This document shows positions 54,889 through 64,000 of a stretch of 64,000 bases of DNA, piece after piece. This DNA comes from Alphaproteobacteria bacterium (GTDB lineage Bacteria > Pseudomonadota > Alphaproteobacteria > Rhizobiales > Rhizobiaceae). Positions within the stretch are counted from its first letter, which is position 1; each line of letters begins with the position of its first letter. The DNA is taken from positions 806,001 through 870,000 of the forward strand of contig JANSYK010000002.1 of assembly GCA_024742485.1 (NCBI GenBank), read 5' to 3'. A model generated the notes under the pieces. It ran no database searches and was not told the DNA's origin. It worked only from the letters and a program-made list of their open reading frames with translations. A program made the translations under genes and the position numbers.

Positions 54889-56448
54889 ATGGGTGTTGCG
54901 GAGCTGACAGCTGACAAGGGACATGGCACCGATACGACCGGTGACATTATCAAGCTGGCGATGCTGGCCGTCGGTGGCCAGGGTGGGGGCGTGTTGACCG
55001 ACTGGATCATCGGCGTTGCAGAAGCCAATGGCTACCGGGCGCAATCCACCTCTGTTGCCGGCGTTGCCCAGCGCACAGGCGCAACGATCTATTATGTCGA
55101 GATGACGCCGGACACCGGGCGGGAGCCGGTCTTCTCGCTAACACCCTCTTCGGGTGACGTCGACATCATGATAGCCGCGGAACTGATGGAGGCGGGCCGC
55201 GCCATCATCAGGGGGTTCGTGACGCCGGACCGTACGACATTGATCATGTCGTCCCACCGCATTCTGGCGGTGTCGGAAAAAACCGTGCCCGGGGATGGCC
55301 GCCGCGACGCCGGCAAAGTGATTGAACGGGCTGCGACGGCGGCAAAAAGGGTTGTCGCCTTCGATATGGAAAGTGAGGCTGTCGCGGCGGGGACCGTGAT
55401 TTCCGCCAGTCTGTTTGGCGCTCTGGCCGGTTCAGGAGCTCTGCCTTTCCCCCGCCAGAGCTATGAGGACATTGTCCGTGAATCGGGGCGCGGCGTCGAC
55501 GCAAGCCTTCGGGCCTTTTCAGCCTGTTTCGAACGGGCCGCGGCCGGCGAAAGGGTTGGAGTCGGTGATGAGGCTCCTTCCGGCGCTGCCAGAAAAACGC
55601 TGCGGGTCGACGGACCGCCGGCGCTTCTTGAAATTTGGAACGCGTTGACGGCGCGAACTGAACAGATGCCAGAGCGAATCCACGAGATGGCACTGGCCGG
55701 CTTGCGCAAGGTGGTTGACTACCAGGACGTTGCCTATGGGGAGACCTATCTTGAGCGCCTCGAACAGGCGATTGAAGTGGACACGGAAAACAACAATTGG
55801 CGCTTCAGCATCGAAGCAGCGAAATATATCGCCAATGCGATGGTTTATGACGACATCATTCGTGTCGCAGACCTGAAACTGCGCACAGCCCGATCGGTGC
55901 GCGTGCGTGATGAGGTTGCAGCGGATCCTGAAGCCGTGTTGCACGTCACCGAGTATTTTCACCCGCGGGCCCAGGAGGTGTGCGGAACGTTGCCATCCGG
56001 GCTCGGTCGGTGGATTGAAAACAGTCCGCGACTATTTGCCCTTCTGGATCGGATGGTCAACCGCGGACGACGCATCAGGACCGATACGATGTTCGGCTAT
56101 TTCAGCCTCTGGGTGCTTGGTGCCCTGCGGCCGGTGCGGCGGAAGTTGCGTCGCCATGCGGTGGAAGATGCCCATGTGAAGAGCTGGCTGGAACTGGCCA
56201 TCTCCACCCGTGCAAGAGACTATGAACTGGGCATTGAAGTGCTCGTCAGTCGGCGTTTGATCAAAGGCTATTCGGACACCCATATGCGTGGGTATTCCAA
56301 ATATGACATGGTTCTGTCGGCGCTTGATCGGCTGGAAGGCAGACCCGATGGAGCTGAGCAGTTGCGCCTTCTGCGTGACGCCGCCTTGTCTGAAGAAGGC
56401 ACCGGCGCTCTGGAGACGCAATTGGCGCGGCTCGACAAAATGGACTGA
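54889..56448 (+). CDS. iorB: Indolepyruvate oxidoreductase, beta subunit (long form)
   Basis: A 519-aa protein. Residues about 20-215 are the gamma-type oxidoreductase domain (A-V-G-G-Q-G-G-G-V-L-T...V-A-G-V-A-Q-R-T-G). A C-terminal extension of about 300 residues makes this longer than archaeal IorB (about 200 aa); such long forms are common in proteobacteria. It starts 4 nt after iorA and ends at a shared terminator. Confidence 0.9.
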   Translation: MGVAELTADKGHGTDTTGDIIKLAMLAVGGQGGGVLTDWIIGVAEANGYRAQSTSVAGVAQRTGATIYYVEMTPDTGREPVFSLTPSSGDVDIMIAAELMEAGRAIIRGFVTPDRTTLIMSSHRILAVSEKTVPGDGRRDAGKVIERAATAAKRVVAFDMESEAVAAGTVISASLFGALAGSGALPFPRQSYEDIVRESGRGVDASLRAFSACFERAAAGERVGVGDEAPSGAARKTLRVDGPPALLEIWNALTARTEQMPERIHEMALAGLRKVVDYQDVAYGETYLERLEQAIEVDTENNNWRFSIEAAKYIANAMVYDDIIRVADLKLRTARSVRVRDEVAADPEAVLHVTEYFHPRAQEVCGTLPSGLGRWIENSPRLFALLDRMVNRGRRIRTDTMFGYFSLWVLGALRPVRRKLRRHAVEDAHVKSWLELAISTRARDYELGIEVLVSRRLIKGYSDTHMRGYSKYDMVLSALDRLEGRPDGAEQLRLLRDAALSEEGTGALETQLARLDKMD

Positions 56449-56465
56449 AATCAGGCACAAAAAAA

Positions 56466-56491
56466 GGCGCGCCATCGCGGGATGGCGCGCC
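56466..56491 (-). terminator. Rho-independent terminator between convergent genes
   Basis: An 11-bp perfect stem (GGCGCGCCATC / GATGGCGCGCC) with a GCGG loop, followed on the minus strand by seven U residues (A-run at 56459-56465). It terminates the chemoreceptor transcript and can also block reading from iorB. Confidence 0.88.
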
Positions 56492-56511
56492 CCTGGTTGA
56501 ACTGGGTTGGA

Positions 56512-58776
56512 TCAGAATTCGTCCCAATTATCGGCTTTCAGTGCCGTGTTGCCGGCAACCGCGACCGGCTTCTGTTCGGCAGGTTTGGTCGATGTATTGT
56601 CGGCAACCGGAACGGCCGGCCCGGACATTTCCATGGCGGCTTTTGCTGTCGCGGCAAGAGCCGCGACGCTGCCCACGTTGAACTGGCCAACCTGACCGGA
56701 GAGGTTTCTGACATCCTCGGCAACCCGGTGCGTGACGGCAGTTGTTTCTTCCACCATCGCGGCATTGTTCTGGGTGGCCTGGTCCATCTGGTTGACCGCC
56801 ATATTGATCTCCTGAAGACCGGACGACTGCTCCTTGGCGGCTGTTGCAATCGATTCGATATGGCTGGCGATCTCGTTGACGTGACCGGTGATTGTCTCGA
56901 GCGCCGTGCCCGTTGCCGAGACAAGCTCGACACCGCTTCCGACCTCTTCGCCCGATTTGGTGATCAGGGTCTTGATGTCCTTGGCGGCGCCTGCCGACCG
57001 TTGCGCCAATTCGCGCACTTCCTGGGCCACCACGGCGAAACCCTTGCCGGCATCGCCTGCGCGGGCAGCCTCGACACCTGCATTCAGGGCCAGGAGGTTG
57101 GTCTGGAAAGCGATTTCCTCGATCACGTTGATGATGTTGGAAATCTCCGAGGATGCACCTTCGATCCGTCCCATCGCTTCGACCGCTTCCGAAACGATCC
57201 GGCTGGATTCCTGCGCACTGCCCCGCGCGGTTGACGCCATGCCGGAGGCTTCGGCCGAGCGTTCCGACGTGCTCTTGACCGTGGCTGTCACCTGCTCCAG
57301 CGCTGCCGATGTCTCTTCAAGCGACGCAGCCTGCTGCTCCGTCCGCCGTGAGAGTTCATCGACGGCGGTTTGCATTTCACTGGCGCTTTCGTCGATCGAC
57401 ACGGTGTTGGTGCGGATCTCGTTCATCGTGTGCTGCAGCTTCTCGACGGAGGCATTGAAGTTCACGCGGAGCTGGTCGATGCTGTCCATGAACGGCTCTT
57501 CCAGCTTCACGGTGAGATCACCCTCCGCGAGACGGGTCAGACCGTCTCCCAGAAGTTCAACCGCATGATTGAGACTTTCGCCAATGGCTTCTCGTTCGCG
57601 GCGTGCTTCGTCCGCCTTTCTGCGGCCTTCAGCATTTTCTTCTTCAAGGCGAAGCCGCTCGGTCGCTGCCTCCTTGAATTTCTTGAGCGCGCGCGCCATC
57701 AGACCGATTTCGTTCTGATTGTCCGCGCCCTCGACTTCTGCCTCATAATTGCCGTCGGACATGTCACCCATGACCGACGCCATGTTTTGCACACTGGAGG
57801 ACAAGCGATTCGAGAGGACGAGTGCGACAATGGCACCCAGAACAATCGCCGCAATTGAGAAGACGAGCATGAACCACTTGGTGGTGGAGACCGTCGACGA
57901 GCCGTCGGCTCCCAGTCCGTTCTGCCAAGCGATGATCGCGTGAACGAGTGAGACATAGGACTCCTGCATTTGCGGACCGAGGACGTCGAGTGTGCCTTGC
58001 CGAATGGCATTGCGCTTTTCGATGGTGGTTGCAACCTGATCGACCAGGGAGTGATAACGCCCGATTTCTGCTGCAATTTCCGCAGATTCGTTGCGGACAA
58101 AGCCCACTGGCGCATGTTCCGAAACATCTGTCAGAAGCGATTGGGCTTCAGCAAGCCGCGATTTGGAATCCGCAAGCTGTGTGGCGGAATTGCTCAACAG
58201 AAATTTTTCGAAATTCAACCGGCCCAGCAGAAGACTTTCCTCGCCATGCACCATCTTGATGGTCTTCTGGGCATTGGATGTTTCAATCGCGGTTTCCAGT
58301 AGCGAGCCAGTTCTTTCGCGGATGGACTGACCAAGCGTGTGGATTTCATCTACAAGCTTGTCGGAGGTCTCCTGCAGGGAGACCGTTTCCATGAAGGCTT
58401 CCTCGTATGACGTCGCCTGTTGTTCCACCCGCGTGAGCACTTCGAGCTTGTCGGGATAGTTGGCGAAAAGCTCCGAAATGCCGGTTTGGGATTTGTGAAT
58501 CGCTTCGAGGTGATTATGAACCTCGTTCGTTTCCGCAGGTTGCGGATTGATCCGGTAGCGCAAGGAGGCCAGCCGGGTCTCGTAGAGATGCTCCACGAGA
58601 CCTTCCACCTCGACCGTCTGTTGAGCGGTCTCGCGATATTCATTGAAGACGTTTCCGACGCTGAGATTGGAAAGAAATCCAACCACGGCAAGGATCGCCA
58701 GTAGAAACAGCACGACTCCCACCGAGATCGCGCTTTGAATTTTGATGCTGAGTTTATTCACTGTTCTGTACCCCAA
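56512..58776 (-). CDS. Methyl-accepting chemotaxis protein
   Basis: A 754-aa receptor. Membrane segments at residues about 14-36 and 301-322 flank a 260-residue periplasmic helical sensor, long enough to be an HBM-like double four-helix bundle. A HAMP domain follows ([22 protein letters not shown]), then the signalling hairpin ([21 protein letters not shown]). The C-terminus N-W-D-E-F is a CheR/CheB-tether pentapeptide. Signals to CheA/CheW in the cytoplasm; ligand unknown. No che genes are in the window. Confidence 0.95.
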   Translation of the reverse strand: MGYRTVNKLSIKIQSAISVGVVLFLLAILAVVGFLSNLSVGNVFNEYRETAQQTVEVEGLVEHLYETRLASLRYRINPQPAETNEVHNHLEAIHKSQTGISELFANYPDKLEVLTRVEQQATSYEEAFMETVSLQETSDKLVDEIHTLGQSIRERTGSLLETAIETSNAQKTIKMVHGEESLLLGRLNFEKFLLSNSATQLADSKSRLAEAQSLLTDVSEHAPVGFVRNESAEIAAEIGRYHSLVDQVATTIEKRNAIRQGTLDVLGPQMQESYVSLVHAIIAWQNGLGADGSSTVSTTKWFMLVFSIAAIVLGAIVALVLSNRLSSSVQNMASVMGDMSDGNYEAEVEGADNQNEIGLMARALKKFKEAATERLRLEEENAEGRRKADEARREREAIGESLNHAVELLGDGLTRLAEGDLTVKLEEPFMDSIDQLRVNFNASVEKLQHTMNEIRTNTVSIDESASEMQTAVDELSRRTEQQAASLEETSAALEQVTATVKSTSERSAEASGMASTARGSAQESSRIVSEAVEAMGRIEGASSEISNIINVIEEIAFQTNLLALNAGVEAARAGDAGKGFAVVAQEVRELAQRSAGAAKDIKTLITKSGEEVGSGVELVSATGTALETITGHVNEIASHIESIATAAKEQSSGLQEINMAVNQMDQATQNNAAMVEETTAVTHRVAEDVRNLSGQVGQFNVGSVAALAATAKAAMEMSGPAVPVADNTSTKPAEQKPVAVAGNTALKADNWDEF

Positions 58777-59498
58777 CCATCGCAGCGATTGTCGCTGCGT
58801 TCATTGAATGCTCATTTCCCGAAAGTGATCGCCATGACGACGTCACGCCCCAAAAAAATCGGGCGAGCCAAATTCTCGTGCAAAAGCAGAACATGTTGGA
58901 TTGAAACCGACACGGTTGCGTGGCGTCATGCCGTTGGAACATGGATTTCCAAGTAACCGTGAAGCAAATATCGATATTCGCCGTTTCGATTTGGTTAACG
59001 TAAACGGGGTGTGAGGAGCCGGCTGTCCGGTTGTCAGCAGTGCCGTTAACGGTTAGCCTTGGCGGTGTTTCAGGTCATCGGATTTCGGGCCTTTGGTGCG
59101 GGATCCAGCGGTGTGGATTCCGTATTCGAGGTATGGTTGCAACGCCTGATGAAAGCTATTGCATTAGGTGCACCCGCATGAATATCGACCTGGATTATGG
59201 CGTAACAACAACGCATTATTGAAAAAAGCGACAGCTTATCGTGTGTCGCGACAGGACCCGTTCCGGCCAGGGACGTTGACAATTCAATTGGCCAATCCAA
59301 TCAGGCGCGCAAAACAGGATTCTACTTTGGGTTTTGCGCGGTTGATTGCGGTGTCGTGGGTGCGCCACCGAAAAATACAACCAGTGCGCGTCTTAACTCC
59401 TTCCGACCATTTGTTCGGTTAACGGGCAATCGCCCGAAATTATTTTCACAGCGCGCGCAAAATCCGCTTCGAAAGCCTGATTTGGCTCTCAAATGCCG
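58777..59498. other. Intergenic region, no gene seen
   Basis: About 720 bp between the chemoreceptor start and the end of the TrkH/RCK_C-like gene. It has three G-T-T-A-A-C motifs (near 58992, 59046 and 59418), the middle one inside CCGTTAACGG; half sites of this kind resemble CtrA half-sites but spacing is not canonical. Short frames lack supported starts. Confidence 0.5.
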
Positions 59499-60200
59499 TC
59501 ATTTTTCACCATCTGCCGTTCCTCCGCTAACAGGGCCAAGCGCCGCCGCGAGCGCCCCGTGCGCGGCTTCGCTGCCACTCAAGACCAGCGTGTCTCCGGG
59601 ATGAATCATGGTGTCGCTGCCTGGTGGTTTTGTCATCGCTGATCCGGCGGGACGAATGGCCAGCAATATCTGGCCATGCAGCTCAAGCGACTTGAGCGGT
59701 CGTGCGACAGTGCCAAAATATTCATGCTCGGCAATGCTGAGATCCTCGCCGAGTTGCAAAATGCGATGGTAACCGGTCTGGCCGAGCGATGTTGCGCGCA
59801 ACAGCACATGGCCGATCAATCCACACATGCCGCGGTCAAGCGTCTTGTTGGTCGAGACGAGAAAGATGATGCCAACAGCCGCCAGCAGCATGACCGCCTG
59901 TACGGCCAGATGCTGGGCATCCGGACCGGTTCTGACAAAGGCAACGATGAAAGTCGAGGCCACCGAGACCAGCCCGAGATTGCCGAGCACCATCAAGGCG
60001 ATGACGATCTTGCGACGGACAGGATAGTTGGCGATCATCTCGGCCTCATGGGTGGTAAAGCCTGTACCCGTCAGTGCCGAGACGCACTGAAAGCGCGCAA
60101 TGTTTTCCGGCAGACCGGTCAGTCGCATCGCAACCGAGGCTATTCTGACGACCGAGACCGACAATGCCAGCAACAGGGCGATCGTAAGAGCAGCTCCCAT
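59499..60200 (-). CDS. Membrane protein with TrkH-like pore segment and RCK_C domain
   Basis: A 233-aa protein. An N-terminal membrane segment, a pore-like loop (A-L-T-G-T-G-F-T-T-H-E-A-E), two more membrane helices, then a cytoplasmic TrkA-C/RCK_C domain (G-S-D-T-M-I-H-P-G-D-T-L-V-L-S-G). GGAGGG lies within the end of the upstream gene, 6 nt away from it. It may be a small potassium channel or regulator; only distantly TrkH-like. Confidence 0.75.
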   Translation of the reverse strand: MGAALTIALLLALSVSVVRIASVAMRLTGLPENIARFQCVSALTGTGFTTHEAEMIANYPVRRKIVIALMVLGNLGLVSVASTFIVAFVRTGPDAQHLAVQAVMLLAAVGIIFLVSTNKTLDRGMCGLIGHVLLRATSLGQTGYHRILQLGEDLSIAEHEYFGTVARPLKSLELHGQILLAIRPAGSAMTKPPGSDTMIHPGDTLVLSGSEAAHGALAAALGPVSGGTADGEK

Positions 60201-60206
60201 CGTTCG

Positions 60207-61058
60207 TCAGCCCTCCAGTGCCGTACGGCCAAGCGAAAAGGAGCCCTCGATGAATTCGGCCAGTCCGGCCTCCATATCCGTCAGTGTCACCAACTCCGAT
60301 GCAGTCGCGATTGCGCCGACAAATCCGTCGGTGTGCCAATGGCCCGGCGCCGGCAATTGTGGCAGCGCGCTTGCATCCAGATGGGGCCATGGATTGATAT
60401 AGATGTAAGGTTCACCGTAGTTTTGATCGCCCGGAGACAGGCCCGTCCCAATTCCGCGGGCGTTTTTGGTTCCCTCCGCATCGAGACTGACATAGGTGGC
60501 GATATCGAAATGATGCGGCCAGCAATAGACCGGGCTCGGCCCCGGTGTGATGTTACTGTGTTTTGCCGCGAAGGTCAGCAATTGATGGTTGGCAAGATCG
60601 TACCAGCGGGCCAGCAATTGCAGACCCGTCTCCAACCCGGCCGTCTTGAACCGGGTGATTGCCACAACATCCGCCGGCAGCTTGAATGGATGTTTGACGC
60701 CGGAGGCCGCCCTGAGACCGCGCTCCGTCAGGCCGACATCAAGCCAGCCGAGACAATCCGCCTCGTCGGTGTCATTAAGCGCAATCATGTCGACCGTTTC
60801 ACCGCCCCTGACCAGCCACATCGCCAGCGGAGCCAGGGTGACGCGAATGAGGACAGGGCCGTCCGCACTGTCCATCACACCGGTCTGGAACCCGCCGCTG
60901 GCGGCTTCCCAGTGCAGTGCTGTGTGGCTGTAATCGGGGCGCGCCGGAATATTGGCAAGTGCTGCCAACGCCGCAATCTGCGCCGCATTGTGCGCCATGA
61001 TCCGCGCATCCTTCAGTAATTCAGGCGTTGCAATTGTAAGGTCAGCTGCTGGGGGCAT
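60207..61058 (-). CDS. Conserved cytoplasmic protein, possibly DUF5996-like
   Basis: A 283-aa protein with AAGGAGG before the ATG. Notable blocks are C-W-P-H-H-F-D-I-A-T, G-I-G-T-G-L-S-P-G-D, E-P-Y-I-Y-I-N-P-W-P and G-H-W-H-T-D-G-F-V-G-A, which recall DUF5996-type proteins; I hold this loosely. Histidine pairs suggest a metal site. It lies between the Rieske-ThDP gene and the TrkH/RCK_C-like gene in one operon. Function unknown. Confidence 0.65.
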   Translation of the reverse strand: MPPAADLTIATPELLKDARIMAHNAAQIAALAALANIPARPDYSHTALHWEAASGGFQTGVMDSADGPVLIRVTLAPLAMWLVRGGETVDMIALNDTDEADCLGWLDVGLTERGLRAASGVKHPFKLPADVVAITRFKTAGLETGLQLLARWYDLANHQLLTFAAKHSNITPGPSPVYCWPHHFDIATYVSLDAEGTKNARGIGTGLSPGDQNYGEPYIYINPWPHLDASALPQLPAPGHWHTDGFVGAIATASELVTLTDMEAGLAEFIEGSFSLGRTALEG

Positions 61059-61088
61059 TGATGTCCTCCTTGAGAGATTGATACGAGA

Positions 61089-63065
61089 TCAAACAAGTTC
61101 TGCGTCGGTCATGATCTCGATGAGCGCCGGACCATCATGGGCCAGTGCTTCCGCCATCGCCTGTTCGATATTGGCGGTTTCCGTAACCCGGCTGCCATGA
61201 CCACCGCAAAGTCGCGCGAAGGCTGCGAACGACGGGTTGGTCAGCTGCGTTTCCCAGACTGGCCATTGTCCGGCCTGCTGTTCCTTTGAAATCTTGCCGA
61301 GCTGACCGTTGTTCAAAAGGATATGGGTGATATCCATTCCGTATTTGACGGCGGTTGTGAACTCCATGGCATATTGTCCGAACCCGCCATCTCCGGAAAT
61401 GGAGATCACCTTGCGGCCCTTGAATGCGTCAAGATCCTGCGTGGCGGCCCAGGCACCCATTGCCGCGGGCAGGCCGAAGCCGATGGAGCCGAGATAGCCT
61501 GACATTAGCACACGCTGGCCCTTGGTTTCAAAGTAGCGGCCAAAAGAGTAGGTGTTGTTGCCCACATCGACGGCAATGATCGCATCGTCCGGACACAGTT
61601 TTGTCAAGGCATCGAACACTGCAAAGGAATGAATGCCGTTGCCTTTTTCTTCGGCAAGCCGCGAACGCTTCTCGTCGCGCCACATGGCCCACCGTCCCGC
61701 CAATTCGGTGATCTGGTCGTCCGCATCTGCCGGTTTTCGCACCGCGTCCATCATGACTTTGCAGAAGGCACCGATATCACCCCAGACCGGCAGCGTGACC
61801 CGATGAAATTTGCCAAGTTGCATTCGCTCGAAATCGACCTGAATGATGCGTTTTGACGGTTCGATACCCGTATGATTGGAAAAGGATGTGCCAAGCGTGA
61901 TGAGAAGATCGGACGTTGCAACACACCAGCTGGCGATCGGCGTTCCCGATCGGCCAAGCACACCGGCCGCATTGGGGTGGGAGTCGGCGATCAGTCCCTT
62001 GGCCTTGAATGTGGTGAGCACAGGGGCGCCGATTTTTTCGGCAAAAGCAATCACGTCATCGCGCGCATGTACGGCGCCGTGACCGATGATGATAATGGGT
62101 CGCCTTGCACGATTGATCATGTCGGTGGCCGCATCGATGTCACCATCGGACGGCTTGATGGCAGTGTCACCCATGCGCCCCTTCGGACCACGCGGTTTGG
62201 CCTTGCTCGGCTGCGTCTGAACATCGTCGGGGAAAATCAGATGGGCGACATCCCGCTCGACAATTGCATTCTTGCAGGCCAGGGACATCAACTCGGTGTG
62301 TTTTGAGGTCGACAGGACGGTCTGTGAAAAGCGGGAAACCGCATCAAAGGCCGATTTCAGATCGATGTCCTGAAAAGCGCCGGGGCCGAAAACCTGGGTT
62401 TGGACCTGACCGGTCAGTGCAAGCACGGGTGCCCGGTCGACCTTGGCGTCCCACATTCCCGTCAAGAGATTGGTTGCACCCGGCCCGGCGATAGTGACGC
62501 AGGCCGCCGGCTGTCCGGTTAGCTTGCCATAGGCGGATGCGGCAAAGGCAGCGGCCCCCTCATGACGGATGCCATAGTAGGAGAGCTTGCCGTCCTGTGC
62601 CGCCAGGCGAAGGGAATCCGCGAGCCCCAGATTGGAATGGCCGACCATGCCGAATATGCTCTTGACGCCCCAATTGATCATGGTGTCCGTCATCGCATCG
62701 GTCACTGTCCGTTCGCGCTCCGGCTCCGGTTCAACCCCGATGAAGATATCTTCTCCGCGAATCTCTACGGGATAGAGCGTCTGGCCGGTATCCTTATGGC
62801 CGCCGGGGGGTGCGCCGGTCAGCGGATCGAAATCCCAGCCGTGCCATGGGCAGCGGATCCAGCACTGACCTTCCACACCCCGTTCGATGGAACCCTCACC
62901 AAGCGGACCGCCCTGATGCGGACAGTGATTGTCCATGGCCGCCCACTGACCATCGAAATGCGAAAGGCAGATCGAGATGTTGCGCGCGGTAACTGTTTTG
63001 ACGCGCCCTTCGGGAAGGTCCGCCGTGACCCCGACATTCACCCATTCCAGTGTGTCATTGCTCAT
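61089..63065 (-). CDS. Rieske 2Fe-2S domain fused to a ThDP-dependent enzyme
   Basis: A 658-aa fusion. Start at 63065 with GGAG 8 nt upstream; an upstream TTG (63071) is less likely. Residues 1-115 are a Rieske domain with C48-P-H50 and C72-P-W-H75. Residues about 118-650 are a complete ThDP enzyme of the acetolactate synthase/pyruvate oxidase type: catalytic Glu in R-H-E-G-A-A-A-F-A-A, G-P-G-A-T-N-L-L-T-G, and the ThDP-metal motif G-D-G-G-F (558) to N-N (586). Such enzymes cleave or join 2-keto acids. The Rieske centre could accept electrons from the hydroxyalkyl-ThDP intermediate, making a self-contained oxidase; inferred. It follows a glutamate-synthase-like gene. Confidence 0.88.
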   Translation of the reverse strand: MSNDTLEWVNVGVTADLPEGRVKTVTARNISICLSHFDGQWAAMDNHCPHQGGPLGEGSIERGVEGQCWIRCPWHGWDFDPLTGAPPGGHKDTGQTLYPVEIRGEDIFIGVEPEPERERTVTDAMTDTMINWGVKSIFGMVGHSNLGLADSLRLAAQDGKLSYYGIRHEGAAAFAASAYGKLTGQPAACVTIAGPGATNLLTGMWDAKVDRAPVLALTGQVQTQVFGPGAFQDIDLKSAFDAVSRFSQTVLSTSKHTELMSLACKNAIVERDVAHLIFPDDVQTQPSKAKPRGPKGRMGDTAIKPSDGDIDAATDMINRARRPIIIIGHGAVHARDDVIAFAEKIGAPVLTTFKAKGLIADSHPNAAGVLGRSGTPIASWCVATSDLLITLGTSFSNHTGIEPSKRIIQVDFERMQLGKFHRVTLPVWGDIGAFCKVMMDAVRKPADADDQITELAGRWAMWRDEKRSRLAEEKGNGIHSFAVFDALTKLCPDDAIIAVDVGNNTYSFGRYFETKGQRVLMSGYLGSIGFGLPAAMGAWAATQDLDAFKGRKVISISGDGGFGQYAMEFTTAVKYGMDITHILLNNGQLGKISKEQQAGQWPVWETQLTNPSFAAFARLCGGHGSRVTETANIEQAMAEALAHDGPALIEIMTDAELV

Positions 63066-63094
63066 TTTCAAATCTCCGAATGCAGTGTTTGTGA

Positions 63095-64000
63095 TCAGGC
63101 GACGCCGCCAAAGGAGATGCCTGACAGGGCGGCCATCTCCTTTTTCCAGGTTGTCAGATCGTCGATGTTGAACTTCGAGAGGTGATCGTGGCCGCAGGCA
63201 CGGGCCATCACCTGCATGAGTTCGACCGACGCCTCAAAGAAGTTGGTGAGACGTTCAGCGGACTTTTCGACCACGATACGGCTGATGAGGTGGGGTTTCT
63301 GCGTGGCGATGCCCACCGGACAATTGTTGGTGTGACAGGCGCGCATGGCAATGCAGCCGATCGCCTGCATTGCCGCATTGGACACGGCGACGGCGTCGGC
63401 GCCAAGTGCCAGGGCCTTGATGAAATCCGCCGGTTTTCTCAGCCCGCCGGTGATCACCAGCGTCACATCCGACCGGTCGGCCGAATCGAGATGGCGCCGT
63501 GCACGGGCAAGGGCCGGGATGGTTGGAACCGAGATGTTGTCGCGAAAGATGATCGGCGCGGCACCGGTGCCGCCGCCGCGGCCATCAAGGATGATATAGT
63601 CGACACCGACGGCCAGTGCGGCGTCGATGTCCCTTTCCACGTGCTGGGCAGAGAGCTTGTAGCCGATGGGAATGCCGCCCGTGCGATCGCGGACCTCATC
63701 GGCGAATTCCCTGATCTGGCTGGCCTTGGTCCAGTCGGGAAAACGCGGCGGCGAGATGGCGGCCTCGCCTTCCTCAAGACCACGCACTGCTGCGATCTTG
63801 CCCTTGACCTTCGGGCCAGGCAGATGCCCGCCGGTGCCGGTCTTTGCCCCCTGACCGCCTTTGAAATGGAAAGCCTGGACACTCGCCAGCTTCTCCCATT
63901 CGAAACCGAAACGGGCCGACGCGAGTTCGTAGAAGTAACGCGAATTTTCGGCCTGTTCCTCCGGCAGCATGCCGCCTTCTCCAGAACAGATGCCCGTGCC
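63095..64000 (-). CDS. FMN-binding glutamate synthase-like protein (C-terminal part, runs off window)
   Basis: The last 301 residues of a minus-strand gene cut by the window edge. It matches the FMN/3Fe-4S synthase domain of glutamate synthase: K-G-G-Q-G-A-K-T-G-T-G-G-H-L-P, Y-I-I-L-D-G-R-G-G-G-T-G-A-A-P, and cluster motif C-x5-C-x4-C in G-C-I-A-M-R-A-C-H-T-N-N-C-P-V-G-I-A-T-Q. Standalone relatives are common beside other oxidoreductases and their substrates are often unproven. It heads the operon with the Rieske-ThDP gene 29 nt downstream. Confidence 0.9.
   Translation of the reverse strand, partial: GTGICSGEGGMLPEEQAENSRYFYELASARFGFEWEKLASVQAFHFKGGQGAKTGTGGHLPGPKVKGKIAAVRGLEEGEAAISPPRFPDWTKASQIREFADEVRDRTGGIPIGYKLSAQHVERDIDAALAVGVDYIILDGRGGGTGAAPIIFRDNISVPTIPALARARRHLDSADRSDVTLVITGGLRKPADFIKALALGADAVAVSNAAMQAIGCIAMRACHTNNCPVGIATQKPHLISRIVVEKSAERLTNFFEASVELMQVMARACGHDHLSKFNIDDLTTWKKEMAALSGISFGGVA

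Noticed and set aside
58777-59498. CtrA-type regulation or a small RNA in the gap before the chemoreceptor
   Set aside because: GTTAAC motifs are present but not in the TTAA-N7-TTAA spacing, and no terminator-like hairpin or other sign of an RNA gene is visible.
1-64000. CRISPR arrays, tRNA or rRNA genes, intact transposases, phage modules
   Set aside because: Scanned for regularly spaced repeats, cloverleaf-like segments, conserved rRNA blocks and transposase motifs; none were recognised.

Overview
The window is a GC-rich, densely coding chromosomal segment of an alphaproteobacterium, most likely a Hyphomicrobiales/Rhizobiales-type soil or marine heterotroph. This is inferred from gene content: a liv-type ABC operon, a Frc-like sugar ABC operon beside a non-phosphorylative sugar-acid pathway, a polyamine-type ABC operon, long-form IorA/IorB, many LysR regulators and a nonulosonate surface-polysaccharide cluster. 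I saw no rRNA, tRNA, CRISPR array, intact insertion sequence or phage module. Species cannot be named from the sequence alone.

Layout. 0-6.6 kb: small membrane proteins, then two large exported proteins (Sel1/PDZ/peptidoglycan-binding, and a 1294-aa repeat protein). 6.6-15.6 kb: stress and redox genes (LysR plus a glutathionyl-hydroquinone-reductase-like GST; an OhrR-like MarR regulator with two identical palindromic operators and a 74-aa protein; a class D beta-lactamase with all motifs; LysR plus GST plus a PPOx/FAD/NAD/2Fe-2S fusion; a VOC protein; a sirtuin). 15.5-21.1 kb: branched-chain-type ABC operon ending in an arylformamidase-like hydrolase and the sirtuin. 21.1-25.9 kb: a two-gene unit of a 975-aa membrane-anchored protein of unknown function and a radical SAM/SPASM-like enzyme, bordered by degenerate repeats and a glycosyltransferase relic. 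25.9-35.6 kb: sugar catabolism (DgoK, DgoD-like dehydratase, ALDH, GMC dehydrogenase with its small subunit, sugar ABC transporter, GntR regulator). 36-41.4 kb: LysR, DUF3830 and a polyamine-type ABC operon.

41.4-52.2 kb: surface glycan cluster on the minus strand (O-antigen ligase-like protein, UDP-glucose dehydrogenase, Gfo/Idh oxidoreductase, NeuB fused to a cupin, HAD phosphatase, CMP-sugar synthetase, asparagine-synthase-like amidotransferase, GT4 glycosyltransferase), followed by a decayed 5' piece of the 975-aa gene. 52.7-56.4 kb: indolepyruvate oxidoreductase IorAB. 56.5-58.8 kb: a chemoreceptor. 59.5-64 kb: a minus-strand operon with a glutamate-synthase-like FMN enzyme (cut by the window end), a Rieske-ThDP enzyme fusion, a conserved protein of uncertain family and a TrkH/RCK_C-like membrane protein.

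The most notable signals are: (i) the uncharacterised 975-aa protein plus radical SAM pair, tied to the glycan cluster by reciprocal relics (a GT tail beside the 975-aa gene, and a 975-aa-gene head beside the intact GT); (ii) the Rieske-ThDP fusion beside a GltS-type enzyme; (iii) twin MarR operators spaced 63 bp apart between an OhrR-like regulator and a 74-aa orphan protein; (iv) the NeuB-cupin fusion in a cluster without NeuC, suggesting a KDN-like 9-phosphate route. All functions are homology or motif judgements made by eye; no search was run.
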